From Gambelia wislizenii (lineage: Eukaryota; Chordata; Lepidosauria; Squamata; Crotaphytidae), in the NCBI GenBank assembly GCA_030847615.1, contig JAUMIR010000004.1:233658501-233722500 (forward strand): a DNA stretch of 64,000 bases, given 5' to 3'. The translations under genes were made by a program, and so were the position numbers. This document shows positions 1 through 11,657 of this stretch, one piece after another. The notes under the pieces are model-generated. The model saw only the letters and a list, made by a program, of their open reading frames with translations. It made no database searches and was not told the DNA's origin. Numbering within the stretch: the first letter of the stretch is position 1; each line of letters begins with the position of its first letter.

Positions 1-1198
1 TTCCAGGCTGAACAGAATCATTCTGGGCTACACTCATAAAAATACTAATAAATCATCATTTCACACAGGGAGTCCCTAAAATGCTCCATACTTCAAAAAA
101 TGGATCTGAAATAATGCAACATGAGATTCCACAAGGGAATCAAAAGGCTCTTTCTCTATTGTCTCCCCCTCTCCCCAGCATTCTAGCCAGTACATTCTGA
201 GAGGGCAATCTGGTTGCAGACATGCAACCACTAATGAAGAAGGGGGAAAAAAACCCTTCAAACAAAATGCAGAAATCAAGATGTCTTTCAGGCAATCCAA
301 ATGTCATGGGAAATATCCAATAAGCTGTATAAAACAACGCCAAGAATAAACTGGTGATTCTTTGCCTGTCTTCTGTTACTACTTGCAGTTTGATGGATTT
401 GGTAGCACTGTCCATGTAAAGCTCTGAAGTTTTATCACTACCCCAACTCCCCTAAAAAGGGAGCCAACAACAATGCAAGGGAACAGAAGCTAAAAGGAGA
501 TAGCCATTTTAAAAAAGATTGCCATACCCCTAAACACTACCTTGGGTCAATCAATGGCCCATCCTGTCTCATTCTAATGATCTCTAAAGGAAATGAGATG
601 TTTAGAAGTTCACTAATTCCTAATGGAAACAAGGAGGAAGAAGAGGAAGAATAAACCCTCCAAAACTCCGTAACTAATGGTCACATGAATCAACTCATTT
701 TCTTTTTCCTGAAAGCACAGCACTCTGAAATTTCACAAGTCAAACTACTGCTTTATTTAGTAAAGAGAGCATCATGGATGTTCCCATTGTACTTAAGTGT
801 CAGTTTTGTTGTCTGTGAAATTTAATTGCATTGGCATTGTCACTGCCTCTCTCTCTCTCTCTCTGCCTCAAGCTCTCTCTGACACATAGACCAGTTATTA
901 TGCATCTGACACCCAGGTCACATATGCAGCTTGCTGTGTGGCTGCTTCTTATAATCAGAGAATTAGATATGACAGCTCCATGTGGTGAGCCATACATGTG
1001 GAGCCTGCACCAAGGGGATTGCGGATATGCTAGGGATCACAAACATTCTGAAACAGAAGCTGAATTGGTGGGGCTGAAATCATGGTTTTGTTTAAAGTTT
1101 TTCACCAAAGGTGAATTTTGTTATATTTTTTATTGCACCTTCAGAAGAGTCACAAAATTCAAAACAGGCAAGCAAAAAGAAAGAACACTAAGGGTATA
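1..1198. other. Unassigned intronic sequence
   Basis: No exon or clear repeat was recognised. A short CT-rich run lies near 841-864. The stretch is presumed to be NFATC1 intron, because the last exon seen is at 18131-18290 on the minus strand and the gene must continue leftwards. Confidence 0.4.
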
Positions 1199-1394
1199 CA
1201 GATAGACCCCCATATCCGTGGAGGATACATTTCCATACTTACCAAGGATACAGGAAATTGCAAATAATAGTGAACTCTATGAAAATTAATGACTTCTGGC
1301 CCAAGCATACCATAGGGTCACATTGGAGAACCTAGAAGATGCCTAAAGAGATCATATTTTTTTCAGTGAATCTGCAGATATGGGAGCCTATCGG
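1199..1394. mobile_element. Small TA-target inverted-repeat element (MITE)
   Basis: The two ends are imperfect inverted repeats: CAGATAGACCCCCATATCC on the left, and the complement of ATATGGGAGCCTATCGG on the right. Both ends are flanked by TA. The ends resemble those of the other TA-flanked elements here (11658, 59154, 62077), whose ends read like CAGTTGGCCCTCCATATCC. This suggests one Tc1/mariner-pogo-type non-autonomous family. No transposase is visible. The copy is old and diverged. Confidence 0.6.
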
Positions 1395-1396
1395 TA

Positions 1397-2285
1397 TAAG
1401 AATCATATTGTATTATTATATCAAATCATGTTTTCATATTTGCAGTCATACTATTTGTGGCTTTTTTTAAAAAAATCCTAGCACGACTGTCCAGATCAAC
1501 ATTAAAGGCTGTGGTTGATTAGGAAAAGAGGGATTGCTATTCACAGGAGACAAAACATACGACATATTGTATAACAAAATAGTCATATTCCTTGACTATT
1601 TTGACTCATGAGGCAATTTTTCTAGTAAGTCCACATCCTACATGTATAAATGTGCTATCTCCCTCTAAAAGGAATCAAAGATCTGTTACATTTCAATATG
1701 CAGCTAATATGCAGCATATTATATTATATGTGTAAATCTGCTGTATGGGGCCCATCACATTAAACCCAAAACTTTCTAAGATGTTGTTTGGATGCAAAGA
1801 GTCTCAAGGGTGAGATTTTGGCAACAAGACCTAAATATATTTCAGTCCCATACTGAATGGGGTGGGGAATCATGAACCTGATCCAGAGCCTCCTACCTAT
1901 TCCCGTAGCTCTCTGTGCCCAAATTACCCCGCCCTAATTATGCCATCCAGATTTCAGTGATATACTGTATATAATTAACTGACAATGTGTAATAACATAC
2001 ACTTTCCATCGAGCAGTCATGCCAGCCCTCCTCCACCAGCCCAACCCTAACTAGGAATATCATCAGTTCCCATATCATTATAAATGGTTCTAAAACATGC
2101 CCAAACCTACCACCCCATCCTACTCTTCACTTTCACTAGGACTATTTTTCAACCTTTCTAGTGTTGCCAGTTTTAAAAAACCAGCCTTCCTCCTGTGGCT
2201 TTCATACCATCACTTCCCTGAGAAATGAAGCAGGTGACGCTTTCCCCATTGGTTCACAAGCATGCCAATAAAAATTCTGCCTGCT
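1397..2285. other. Unassigned intronic sequence
   Basis: No coding exon, RNA gene or clear repeat was recognised between the element ending near 1394 and the SINE at 2295. Confidence 0.35.
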
Positions 2286-2294
2286 AAATTTCTG

Positions 2295-2547
2295 AAAGAG
2301 CCAGCATTGTGCAGTAGTTTTTGCATTGGACTAAGACTCTGAAGACCAGGGTTCGAATCCCCTCTCAGCCATTAAAAATCACTGGATGACCTTAGACACA
2401 TCACACTCTCTCATCCTCAAAGGAAGGCAATACCAAATCCCCTCCGAACAAATCTTGCTAAGAAAATCCCATGATAGGTTCACCTTAAGGTCACCATAGG
2501 TCAGAAATGACTTGAAGGCACACAACAACAACAACAACAACAACAAC
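2295..2547 (+). mobile_element. Sauria-type SINE, full length, with target duplication
   Basis: The tRNA-like head carries a B-box-like GGTTCGAATCC at about 2351. The body has the stretch around TGACTTGAAGGCACACAAC that resembles Bov-B LINE 3' ends, and the element closes with a (CAA)n run at about 2522-2547. The 9-bp direct repeat AAATTTCTG occurs at 2286-2294 and 2548-2556, immediately outside the element, so this is an intact retroposition event. Sauria SINEs are known to depend on Bov-B-type LINE enzymes. Confidence 0.88.
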
Positions 2548-2556
2548 AAATTTCTG

Positions 2557-4195
2557 CATTGGTGGGCTACTGCTAAATACACAGGAGTGGTATTACCAAA
2601 AATGTTGGCAGTGCTAACTCTGTTCTAACAAAACCCTTTTAATTCCATTTGTTCTTCAAAGCAACCATCTGTGGGCTCCTGACAACCAAAGTTGCCCTGA
2701 GGAAAGGAAAATAAACAAACACCAGTTACAACACAGCAGTATTTGAGAGCAGGTGAGTCAGTTTTCTAGAGATACCACAGTAGGACAACTGCTGCTGTCA
2801 AAACTCTATCTGTGTGTGGTGGTGTGGAATATATTAGTCCAGGGAGGGTAAAGCCACATATTAGAGCGGTATATTTTTCAAGCCTCTGATGACAGTTTCA
2901 CACTTCAAATATGCTTATTCTATGTTTCTACTGTTTCCAGCAGGCAATGCTGCTGTGCTGGGACTTCCCAGCCCTTTCAGCTCCTAACTCTGCTCACATT
3001 ATGTGGTGATGTTGCCCTAAATCACTATTTGCACAATGCCAAAAACAAAAGAAACCCCACTCCTTTGTTGTTGTTATTGTTTTACAGTGGACATCACCCT
3101 TGCGCCCTCCCCCCGCCATCTGTCTTTATCTTAACACATGTGAAACATAAAATATCCAGCAGATACACTGAAATAGTGTCATGTTCCAATCCATCTCAAA
3201 GGTTTCAGTTTGAAGTCATACCTTGTAGAGTTCAAAAGCCTAGAAATCTTCAATTGATCCTTAATTGGTCCAATTCATTATTTTTAAATACAGTAGGTCT
3301 TTTTTTTAAAGCGTGTCTGTCACACTGAGAGATGAACACACTCAAGTCTCAGCTGACTTCACAATGGCAATCATCAGTACTTCTACTTTGTGAAGAAAGC
3401 ATTTGAGGGAATATTAGAAAGGTACCTTGCACAGCTCTAGTTATACAGTAGTCCCATGAGGCCAACATCTTTGAGGTAAGAAACCTTCCCCCTGCCCCTA
3501 GATAATTTACTAATGATGCATAGCCCCACTCCCATTTATTAGATTTATGGCAGCAATTATATTCATACAGCATCCGCCAGGCTATTCGCTTTCTCAGTTT
3601 TGATTATCTGCCTGCTACTTTGTGGTTAGCTTTAACTATGCAGATGCAAGATGTGTGAAAGCCATTCAGCTTAGATTTATTCTTAAGAAGTGCCGTCTGT
3701 CTAAAACAGAGCTATAAAACGTAGGCTCCCTGTCTGGACTGTAGTACAGCTTTGTGGCTGGATGCTATTAATTGCAACCTGGCTAACAGGTGCTTGCCAA
3801 TTTCTTTATATTCTCAACATGAGAAAGGATTGAATTTCCCTCTGTCTGAAAAGGTAACATTTGCTTTCAAGTGCACGTTATGAAAAGCATACAAGGGAAG
3901 CCTGTCATGTCAGGATAAATTGGATGATTACATATCAGTAAGTCTGTTTTTTATAAAAACAACAACACCTGTGTATGATCTGCCCTCTTAATGTGGCATA
4001 TAAAGTGGTTCCTAGCTTCACATTACTCAATATTTCCTTGTTTAAGTTACTTGTGAATGTACATTTTAAAAAAAACAGGGTGCACCTCAGTTAAGCAAAG
4101 CAAACAAATGAACAGAGTGAGCTATTTGAACCTCACAGGATGGCTCATGGAGCTCTCTTTCAAGCACCAAGCCAGACTGGTATATGGTTAGTGTA
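2557..4195. other. Unassigned intronic sequence
   Basis: No exon or named repeat was recognised. The interval 3590-3900 is low in repeats and could hold conserved non-coding sequence, but that cannot be judged without an alignment. Confidence 0.3.
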
Positions 4196-4352
4196 ATGGG
4201 CTATGCATGGGAACACCCCAGTTGCTAACACACATTGGAAACTGCTCAATGCAGTGTAGATGCATAAATTGCTATTGCTTAAAACAATTTGTAAGCTGCT
4301 CTGATAGCCTTGTGGCTGGAGAGCGGGGTATAAATAACTAATAAATTAAAAA
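4196..4352 (+). mobile_element. 3' part of a tRNA-derived SINE with L2-like tail
   Basis: The sequence from GCTAACACACATTGGAAACTG to GAGCGGGGTATAAATAAC matches the 3' half of the fuller copy at 36631-36890. The tRNA-like head is missing, so the copy is 5' truncated. The ending resembles L2 LINE 3' ends (AGCGGGATATAAATAA), which suggests mobilisation by L2. Confidence 0.65.
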
Positions 4353-4408
4353 AAATAAAGTTCAAGTCCCCATTCAACCACAAACTTCACTGAACGACTA
4401 TGGGCCAG

Positions 4409-4412
<4 letters not shown>

Positions 4413-4449
<37 letters not shown>
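4413..4449. repeat. (TC)n microsatellite
   Basis: An almost perfect CT dinucleotide run of about 36 bp lies between unique flanks. Confidence 0.95.
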
Positions 4450-4450
<1 letters not shown>

Positions 4451-7115
4451 GCTAACCTATCTCAAGTAGTTGTAAAAATACAGTGGATAGGAGGGCCATG
4501 TATGGCCACTTTATATATGTAATTGTATATAAATGAATAAACATTATTTCTCTGAAGGGCAGAGCAAGTTTCTGAATGAGATAGTTTATACAACAGACTC
4601 CATCTCCAATGGTGGTTGTGTACTGGTAAATATCTAAACGATCAACTTCAACTCCCTGCTCCAAAACACCCTCACATCTCACATTCCATTTACAGAGAAC
4701 TATCCTATTGTTTGTGTGAAAAAAGAATATTGTTATCTTAGGGCACATTCAGAATGACTGAAAAGTCCTAGATTTCGTTCCTGTTCTTTCTGATTTTATA
4801 TTGGGCTAAAATAAGTTGACCTAGGGAGCTGGTACAAAGTCTCTGATCATACAGGAAGCTGACAGAAAATATTCTGGGATGAACAAAACACCTATGGATC
4901 TCCAAAATAAAACTGGAAACATCAGGAACAGAACCTGGGACTTTCTCATCTTTTTAATCAGTCTGGATGTGCCCTTAGGTGACCTCAGTTTACTTCCCAC
5001 CCCCAAAATAAACTGAGGATCAAACTAGACTATACAACCCAGTGGTGAAAAATGTCTATTTGACATAGAATATGCTTTTCCTCACCTATGTATCCTCCAG
5101 TTAGTATGCTTTGTTTTGTGATTTGTTATTGGAGGGCAAATTTGGGGTTAATTTGCAAAGTTTGAGTGATCAGGATATCCTGCTGAGGGAGGGAAAACAA
5201 GAATTATTCATAGGGAGTACACATTCCCCATAATGTCTTGGTCTGATCAGTAGACAAAACAACAGTCAAAATCCTCACCTGCTGTGCTTCCAGCAATTGT
5301 GAGATGGGCTCTTATTTGGATAAAGAGATACATCGGTAAAACTCTTTCACTTGAGAAGGAATCCTGTTTGTATCTCTTCATAATACCACCAAATTTACAT
5401 TTAATGAGGGCATGATAGAGCGAGGTGGCAGTGGGTGCCACAGGCTTCAACAGGGTAAACTCTCCCTCATGCTTCCCATAGACCCCATCATCACAGCTCT
5501 TCAAAGTGACTCGCCTATTTGTCATGGCCTATAATTTGAATTAAGATCCTTTCTGGAGCTGCTGGCTATAAGGTAAGGTTTGGATTTAACTGGTGATGTT
5601 GATTTTATCATCATTCTTATTATCTGTCTTCTTTTATTGTGTTCTGTGGTTTTAAGTTTAATTGCATGCTACAGGCGAGGGCCAGTTATGCCAGACGTTA
5701 GCAAAGAATTCTTTTAAATGAATGAATGAATGAATCCCACTTATTAAACATATGGTAAGAGAAAGCCATCCTGTACCCACAAATTTTATTCCCCTCCATT
5801 GAATATTAATGGGCTTTTAACTCACAAATTTGAGTGAAATCCTGGCCTCATAAAAATCAATGGCTAAAGTCCACAAATCCATGCCAGATTTCTATTTCCT
5901 CCCTAGGAAACACACGTTAAACATCTCCTTCATAAAGTTAGGCTGTATAACCATTGTTTGTCCCACTTCCCACTTCAGAATTTTCTTTCGGCTCAAGAAT
6001 GTACATCCGCAAATATTTATTAAAATGTTTTACAACTGCATGGAATATTATATTACACCATTTATTATTTTATCAGAAATGGTAAACAACACTTCCAATG
6101 TTCTCCTACAGACAGATTACTATCTCTTCTAAACTACTTCGCTGCAAACATACTGTCAAAAAGAAAATGCATGTTAAAAAAGAAATTATCTTCTGTATGA
6201 CTTGTTGAGCATCTTATTATTATGATCTTGTCCATTCATTTTAATTACAGTATTCTTGTATTCTTTTTCTTTTATAGTGCTGGTCATATACCATAATAAA
6301 GATTGATTGATTGATATTACTATGATTACACAACTTAGTTGTATTACATGCACAAAAAAGAAAAGGAATGGGTCCAATCCTGATTGAAAGTGAATTCTTC
6401 AGAACATGTCTACACAGCAGCTTCATCTTGGCATATTATTGCTAATTAATCCTCACTCCAACAATAAGAGAATCCTTCCCCAGCCTAAGGCTCACTAGAT
6501 GTGTTATACTACAGTACCTATCATGCTGGATAGGGAGTCTATGAGTTATAATACAACTCATCTGGAAGTCAACAGGCTAGGGAAAGCTGCCTTAAGCTGT
6601 AGCAGGGAAAGGAGATTCTGCTTCCTGCCACCTAGGCTACATGATCTCTGCTGGTCCTGCAGTTATTTCCCATCTGTTCAACAGATAACTGGGGACAGAT
6701 GAGGGGCTTCTAGGATCTGAAGCTGCCCACACATGCTGGTTAAGTTGCTCAAGCCTCTCCCAAACTACTCTGAAAAGCACCTTCTCACCAATACTGGTGA
6801 TGTAATCACCAGAGCTTGGTAAAGTTGCTTTTGGAGATGAAAACTCCTAGAATTACCCCAATGTAACTTTTTCAAGCTCTCATAATTAGCAAATTGCTGA
6901 ATTTGGACTGGATACAAGCATTCAAACAGCACTGCTATGGGCATGCTAGCTTGCATGAGCCATGTGATGACTGAGCTGAACTATTTATTTAATCTTGCAT
7001 GGATGTTTAGTACAGGGCACCCTGCCCACTCCTTGTCTCTAGTAACAGAATTTTGTAATGAGGATGATATATGGTATGGATATGTTAAAACTGTTTTTTG
7101 ATTCCACATAGCAAG
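4450..7115. other. Unassigned intronic sequence
   Basis: No exon, RNA gene or clear repeat was recognised. A small (TGAA)n run lies near 5719-5735. The open frames here are short, AT-rich and resemble nothing known. Confidence 0.3.
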
Positions 7116-7470
7116 TCAGATCAGGAGAAGAGAAAGCTAAGAGAGGACACAATAGCTATTTTTAAATATTTGAAGGAATGTCATATTGAGTATGGAGCAA
7201 GTTTGTTTTCTGCTGCTCCATAGACTAGGAGAAATGGATTCAAAATACAGGAAAAGAGATTCCACCTAAACATTAGGAAGAACTTCCTCACTGTTCGACA
7301 GTGGAATACGCTGCCTCAGAGTGTGGTGGAGTCTCCTTCTTTGGAGGTTTTTAAACAGAGGCTGGATGGCCATCTGTTGGACGTGCTTTGATTTAGGTAT
7401 TCCTACAGGGCAGGGGGTTGGACTGGATGGCCCTTGTGGTCTCTTCCAACTCTTATGATTCTATGATCTT
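7116..7470 (+). mobile_element. CR1 LINE 3' fragment
   Basis: The DNA encodes remnants of the CR1 reverse transcriptase C-terminus (kin to the FKYLKG and NTLP motifs seen at 38252-38899). It continues into the CR1 3' end, GGCCCTTGTGGTCTCTTCC followed by the octamer-like ATTCTATG repeats that define CR1 termini. It is 5' truncated, as most CR1 copies are. Confidence 0.85.
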
Positions 7471-8665
7471 TAACTTAGCAAGGATGTTTTGCATGATAAG
7501 GGGAGCAATGGATCTAGGCCATGAAAATGCATGGCTATTAAAAACCTGCAAGTGTACATGTAATGCCCTTGTTATCCACAGCTTTTCCTACATTTGAAAT
7601 CCTTCCTGTAATGCCTGTGGGCCTGCACTTTTATGGATTAGGGGTGCTCTCCACCATGCAAAGGATATTACTGCAGAAGCAGAAGTCTGAACCAGCCCTA
7701 TAATTCTGGAAGGAGTGTCTTCTTGACCATCTCAAAGGCTTGGCTTTTTTTTCCTTTGTGCTCCCTACATTCTTGCCTGAAGACAAAGTGTTGAGAAACA
7801 CTGAGGGAGAAGGACACTGATGGAGAAGGTGCAATGAAAGTGAGAGCCAAGACCAAAATACTTCTCTTCATTCACTGCAGAAAGGAAAGGCTGTTGGCTC
7901 TTACCCTTGATTACCCCTTCCTTCCTCTTCTGTTTCCTGTGTAGAGAGCTTTAGTATTCTTGTGCTAACATACCCCCACAGTACAGGAGCAAGAAAATAT
8001 TCAGTACATTCCCATCATTGAAGAAATGAAATTAGTCACTTAGGGCCACACAGGATGTTAGTGGGAGTGTGCCATCTGAAATTCCCAGAATGGAAGCTTT
8101 TTCTTGCTCCTCCATGACACCTTGACAGGAAAAGTAGAGTACATATCTGAAGAAAATTATGTTTAGTAACACAGTTTTATGGAACAGGGCATGAAAAACT
8201 TTGCCAAGGATTACCTCATCATGGCCAATTAACCAGCACCTTTGATTACCTAGTGTTCTTAGAACATTTTTAGCTCTTCCTAGGTGTGTCTGCTCATCTC
8301 ACTCTCCAAGCATTTAGAAATCTTTGTGATAACTTGGGGCTGCCATGGTAGCCAAACACTCGAACAAGTAAAGAGAAAATACGTAGGAGTGGGAAGTTAT
8401 CATGAAGCATGCAGGTATTTTTATGCATATTCACTCTTGAGGCTGCAAACGAAAGACAATGAGTGCATGGGAATGAAGCTCTGCACTATGAACATGTGAT
8501 ATCCATCTCATCACTAGCTAACTGAGATTTGGGGGAGGGTACAGAGAGAGAGAGAGAGAGAGACAGCTGAATTAGGAATTAAGGGAGGGTTGGTACTCAG
8601 TTGAAATAGATTACACATTTGTCTGATGCAGTCTCAGCACCGTACTGGTTTGGATACAATGGGAA
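7471..8665. other. Unassigned intronic sequence with a short (AG)n run
   Basis: No exon was recognised. A GA dinucleotide run lies at about 8542-8564. Confidence 0.3.
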
Positions 8666-9045
8666 GTTTCAGTGCAGCCAATTCAGGGTGACCAGTTCAG
8701 AGTGGTATGGTTCTGCTTGTGTATCAATTGATAATTGATAATTTTGTCAAGAAAATACAATCAAAACCATTTCTGTTTGGTTGGGATTGTCTTGCAAAAC
8801 CATTTGGGTAAGTGCTGGGGTTAAGGTAAGGGTTAGGGTTATTCACAATTATCAGTTGATATTAACCCTAACCCTTATCTTAACTCTAACCCTTATCCAA
8901 ATAGTTTTGCAAGACCATCTCAACCAAACAGAAACGGTTTTGACTGCATTTTCTTTACAAAATTATCAACTGATTCACAAGCAGAACTGTGCCACAGTGA
9001 AACAGCCATACTGAACTGGCCACCCTGAACTGGCTGCTCTGAAAC
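8666..9045. repeat. Foldback (long inverted repeat) with telomere-like hexamers at its centre
   Basis: The two halves are imperfect reverse complements. The left arm begins GTTTCAGTGCAGCCAATTCA, and the complement of the right end begins GTTTCAGAGCAGCCAGTTCA. The arms stay alignable (CAAAACC, TTTGGTTG, TCTTGCAAAAC) up to the centre near 8855. Close to the centre each arm carries TTAGGG-like units (AAGGGTTAGGGTT on the left, AACCCTAACCC on the right). No transposase and no clear target duplication are visible. It is probably a non-autonomous foldback or MITE. Confidence 0.75.
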
Positions 9046-10639
9046 ATCCTAGACCCTGGTCTGGATACCCCATCAGTATCCGCTTCAAGGACAATATATT
9101 GGTATGAGTGCAACTTATTGTTACCAAGCTGAAAATTGGAGAGGGATGCAAATGGAGAGGGAACAGAAAATGATATCCAGCACAAAAAACATCCAACCAA
9201 CAACAGAAGCTAAATGTCAAGACCCAAACACTGCATCACCCACAGGCTGATGTAATATGGGACTAGACTTCCTGTACATTTAATATTTGTGTTCAAAGGA
9301 GAGTATCAGAAAGTGTAGCATTTACAATTTCAACAACACTCTGACACAATACATTTCCAGTTATACTTTTTCCTACAGGCATTCTTAAAATGAATGCAGA
9401 GAAAGGGTTACAGGCCTTAACCGGCATCCCTGACTCACACCAGGATCCTACCAGAAGCTTGACAGACTGTCACTGGTGCTGTTCCTGAAGACTCATTGCT
9501 CTATGGCTTGTACTGGCAGTCTTTTAGGGAGTGAGGTGTGGGGTTTGTCCTTCTTTGCTGGGCTCTAGGTTTCTACTTAGGCTTCTGCCATGGAGCCACT
9601 GATTGTGTGCCTTCTGGTACTTTGCCAGTTTATAGATTACTCCTCCCACTGTGGGAAGCAGCTAGGAACTTGGAAAAGTTACTTTTTGGATTACAACTGC
9701 CAGAAACTGCCTACCAGCTGGCCTAAAGCTTGGAAAATTTAAGGAGCTATGCTGGCTAGGGGATTGTGGGAGTTGTAGTCCCCAAAAGTATTAATCCAAA
9801 ATTCTGGAATGCTCTATGACTCCTATTGGTTGGTGTCCCTTCTGACTTAGCTTAATAACTGTAAACATATAGCTGGAGTCACTGGACTATGGAAGTGGGA
9901 TGGACCATGTAGCCATGAGTTAGTTATGAATAGTGTGGCTCCTGACACATCTCTGGAACAGGAGAACAAAAACCAGACCAAAACATGAACAAGCAACTCC
10001 ACTTTTTATCACAAAGAAGGAAATATAAATTGGTGTTTTTCATTACTAATCTGAGTTTGTATTCCTCTTTTTTCTTCCTTTTAACTTTTTTCTACTGCTT
10101 TCCTTTTCCTTCTCTAAAGCCCCCTCTATGTACAGACACACAGCGTGCTTCATTTTATATGTACACTCTGTAGCAAGAGATTGCAGCGGAGTGCCTGGAC
10201 ACATTTAGCCCAATTAAATGTTGGCACTGTGTCCTGTTTTTTCCAATCACACGGGTAGAATTTTCAAATGTCAAGCTGGCCACTGTGAACTGATGCCTCC
10301 CATCTACATTTCCCTGCACGGGGCAGCTGAACAGAGTACATGCTAATGGAGATATTACCACTACAAAATTTACCTTAAAATACTGCATGTGTATTTGTGT
10401 GTGTGTGTCTTTAAAAATGGGAGGAATAAGACAATGGTCAAGCAGTTTATACAGTGAGCTGTGCTACAGAAATCAAATGCTAATCAATTTTACTTAATAA
10501 AAGCAAACCCCCCTAATTTTGTAAATGTTGGTACCTTTCTATAGCACTACCTATTTGGAACTAAAAACTTAAAATTGTTTGTGGCTGAAAACCATATCAA
10601 ACCGGCATAATTCTTTTCATAGAATAATGCAAGTGTAAG
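9046..10639. other. Mostly unassigned; old SINE/MITE-like scraps
   Basis: The phrase GGGAGTTGTAGTCC near 9765 belongs to a dispersed squamate repeat that also appears near 28180, 42985, 47455, 54680 and 60250. A (GT)n run lies near 10391-10408. No exon was recognised. Confidence 0.35.
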
Positions 10640-11015
10640 TCTGGCACTCAAGGCAGCTTATAAAAGTTTTTAAAAAGATACAGCTAAAAAATGTTCATTG
10701 TAAAAAAGTTAAAAACATAAATGTATCAATAAAATTAAAAACAATCAAATGATTAAAATAGCAACTAATATAACAATACAGAACATGAAAGGTCCTTTCC
10801 CCAAGCATCCAAACATCCAAAGCCTGCTGAAACAAAAAGGTCTACACCTGCCTATGAAAAGACAGAAAAGAGGGTGCCAGATCTAACCTTTCTAGGAAAG
10901 GAGTTCCAAAGCCTGGGAGCAGCCACTGAGAAGGCCCTCTCCTGTGTTCCCACCAGATGTACCTGTGAACATGGGCAGACAAAGAGAAGAGCCTCCCCAG
11001 AAGATCTCAAAACAT
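10640..11015 (-). mobile_element. L2 LINE fragment (3' part, before a CR1 insertion)
   Basis: On the minus strand this encodes the typical L2 C-terminal tail (APRLWNSFPRKVR-like, near 10895-10960) followed by the L2 3' untranslated region. The same L2 resumes at about 11206 after a nested CR1 fragment. Confidence 0.75.
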
Positions 11016-11205
11016 GATGGTAAGAGCTGTTTGGTAATGGAATAAGCTGCATCTGAGTGTGCTGAAGTCTCCTTCCTTGGAGGTTTTTTAAACAGAGGCT
11101 GGATGGCCATCTGTCAGGAGTGTGAAAGTGTATTCATGCATGACAGGGGGTGGGGCTGGATAGCCCTTGTGGTCTCTTCCAACTCTATGACTCTATGCTC
11201 TATGA
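11016..11205 (+). mobile_element. CR1 LINE 3' fragment nested in L2
   Basis: It contains AACAGAGGCTGGATGGCCAT and the CR1 terminal block TGGTCTCTTCCAACTCTATG, ending in ATTCTATG-like repeats. L2 sequence lies on both sides in the opposite orientation, so CR1 inserted after the L2. Confidence 0.8.
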
Positions 11206-11460
11206 GCAGGCTCATATACAGAGACAGTCCTTCAGATAACCTGGATCTGAGCTGCAAAGGGCTGTAAGTCATAAGCAGCACTGAATTGTGCCCAGAAATA
11301 GCCCAGCAGCCAATAGAGCTTTTCCAGCTATAGAGTTGTGTGTCCCTGTAGCCAGAGAGGCCACATGAGAGAAATTCTGCACGCCAGAAAAGCAAATATT
11401 TCACGAGCTTCAGTCATCTAAGCCCCAGTCAACTTTATCCCCTGCAGAGGGATAAAGCCA
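11206..11460 (-). mobile_element. L2 LINE fragment (continuation)
   Basis: The sequence GGCTCATATACAGAGACAGT and onwards is the continuation of L2 interrupted at 11016. It matches the corresponding interval of the L2 copies at 19640-19750 and 49920-50030. Confidence 0.7.
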
Positions 11461-11657
11461 AAGGAAGACAGTTACAAGGGATCCTACCAAATGAATTGAA
11501 ATCTTCTAGAGCATGAATGAGGTATATACTTTCCCCTTTTCTATAGAACAGCTTTACAGGAAAAGTCTCCAGGAGCAAGATGGAAAGGCTGTCTCCACAC
11601 TCTCTCCCTCTCTGAATACAGTCAGAAAGGGTGGGATTTATTTCATTTATTGGATTA

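Noticed and set aside
2351..2365. tRNA genes at the B-box-like sequences of the SINEs
   Set aside because: The heads do not form full cloverleafs and are followed by SINE bodies and tails.
8781..8905. Interstitial telomere from a chromosome fusion
   Set aside because: The hexamers are few and symmetric within a foldback, so they belong to the element.
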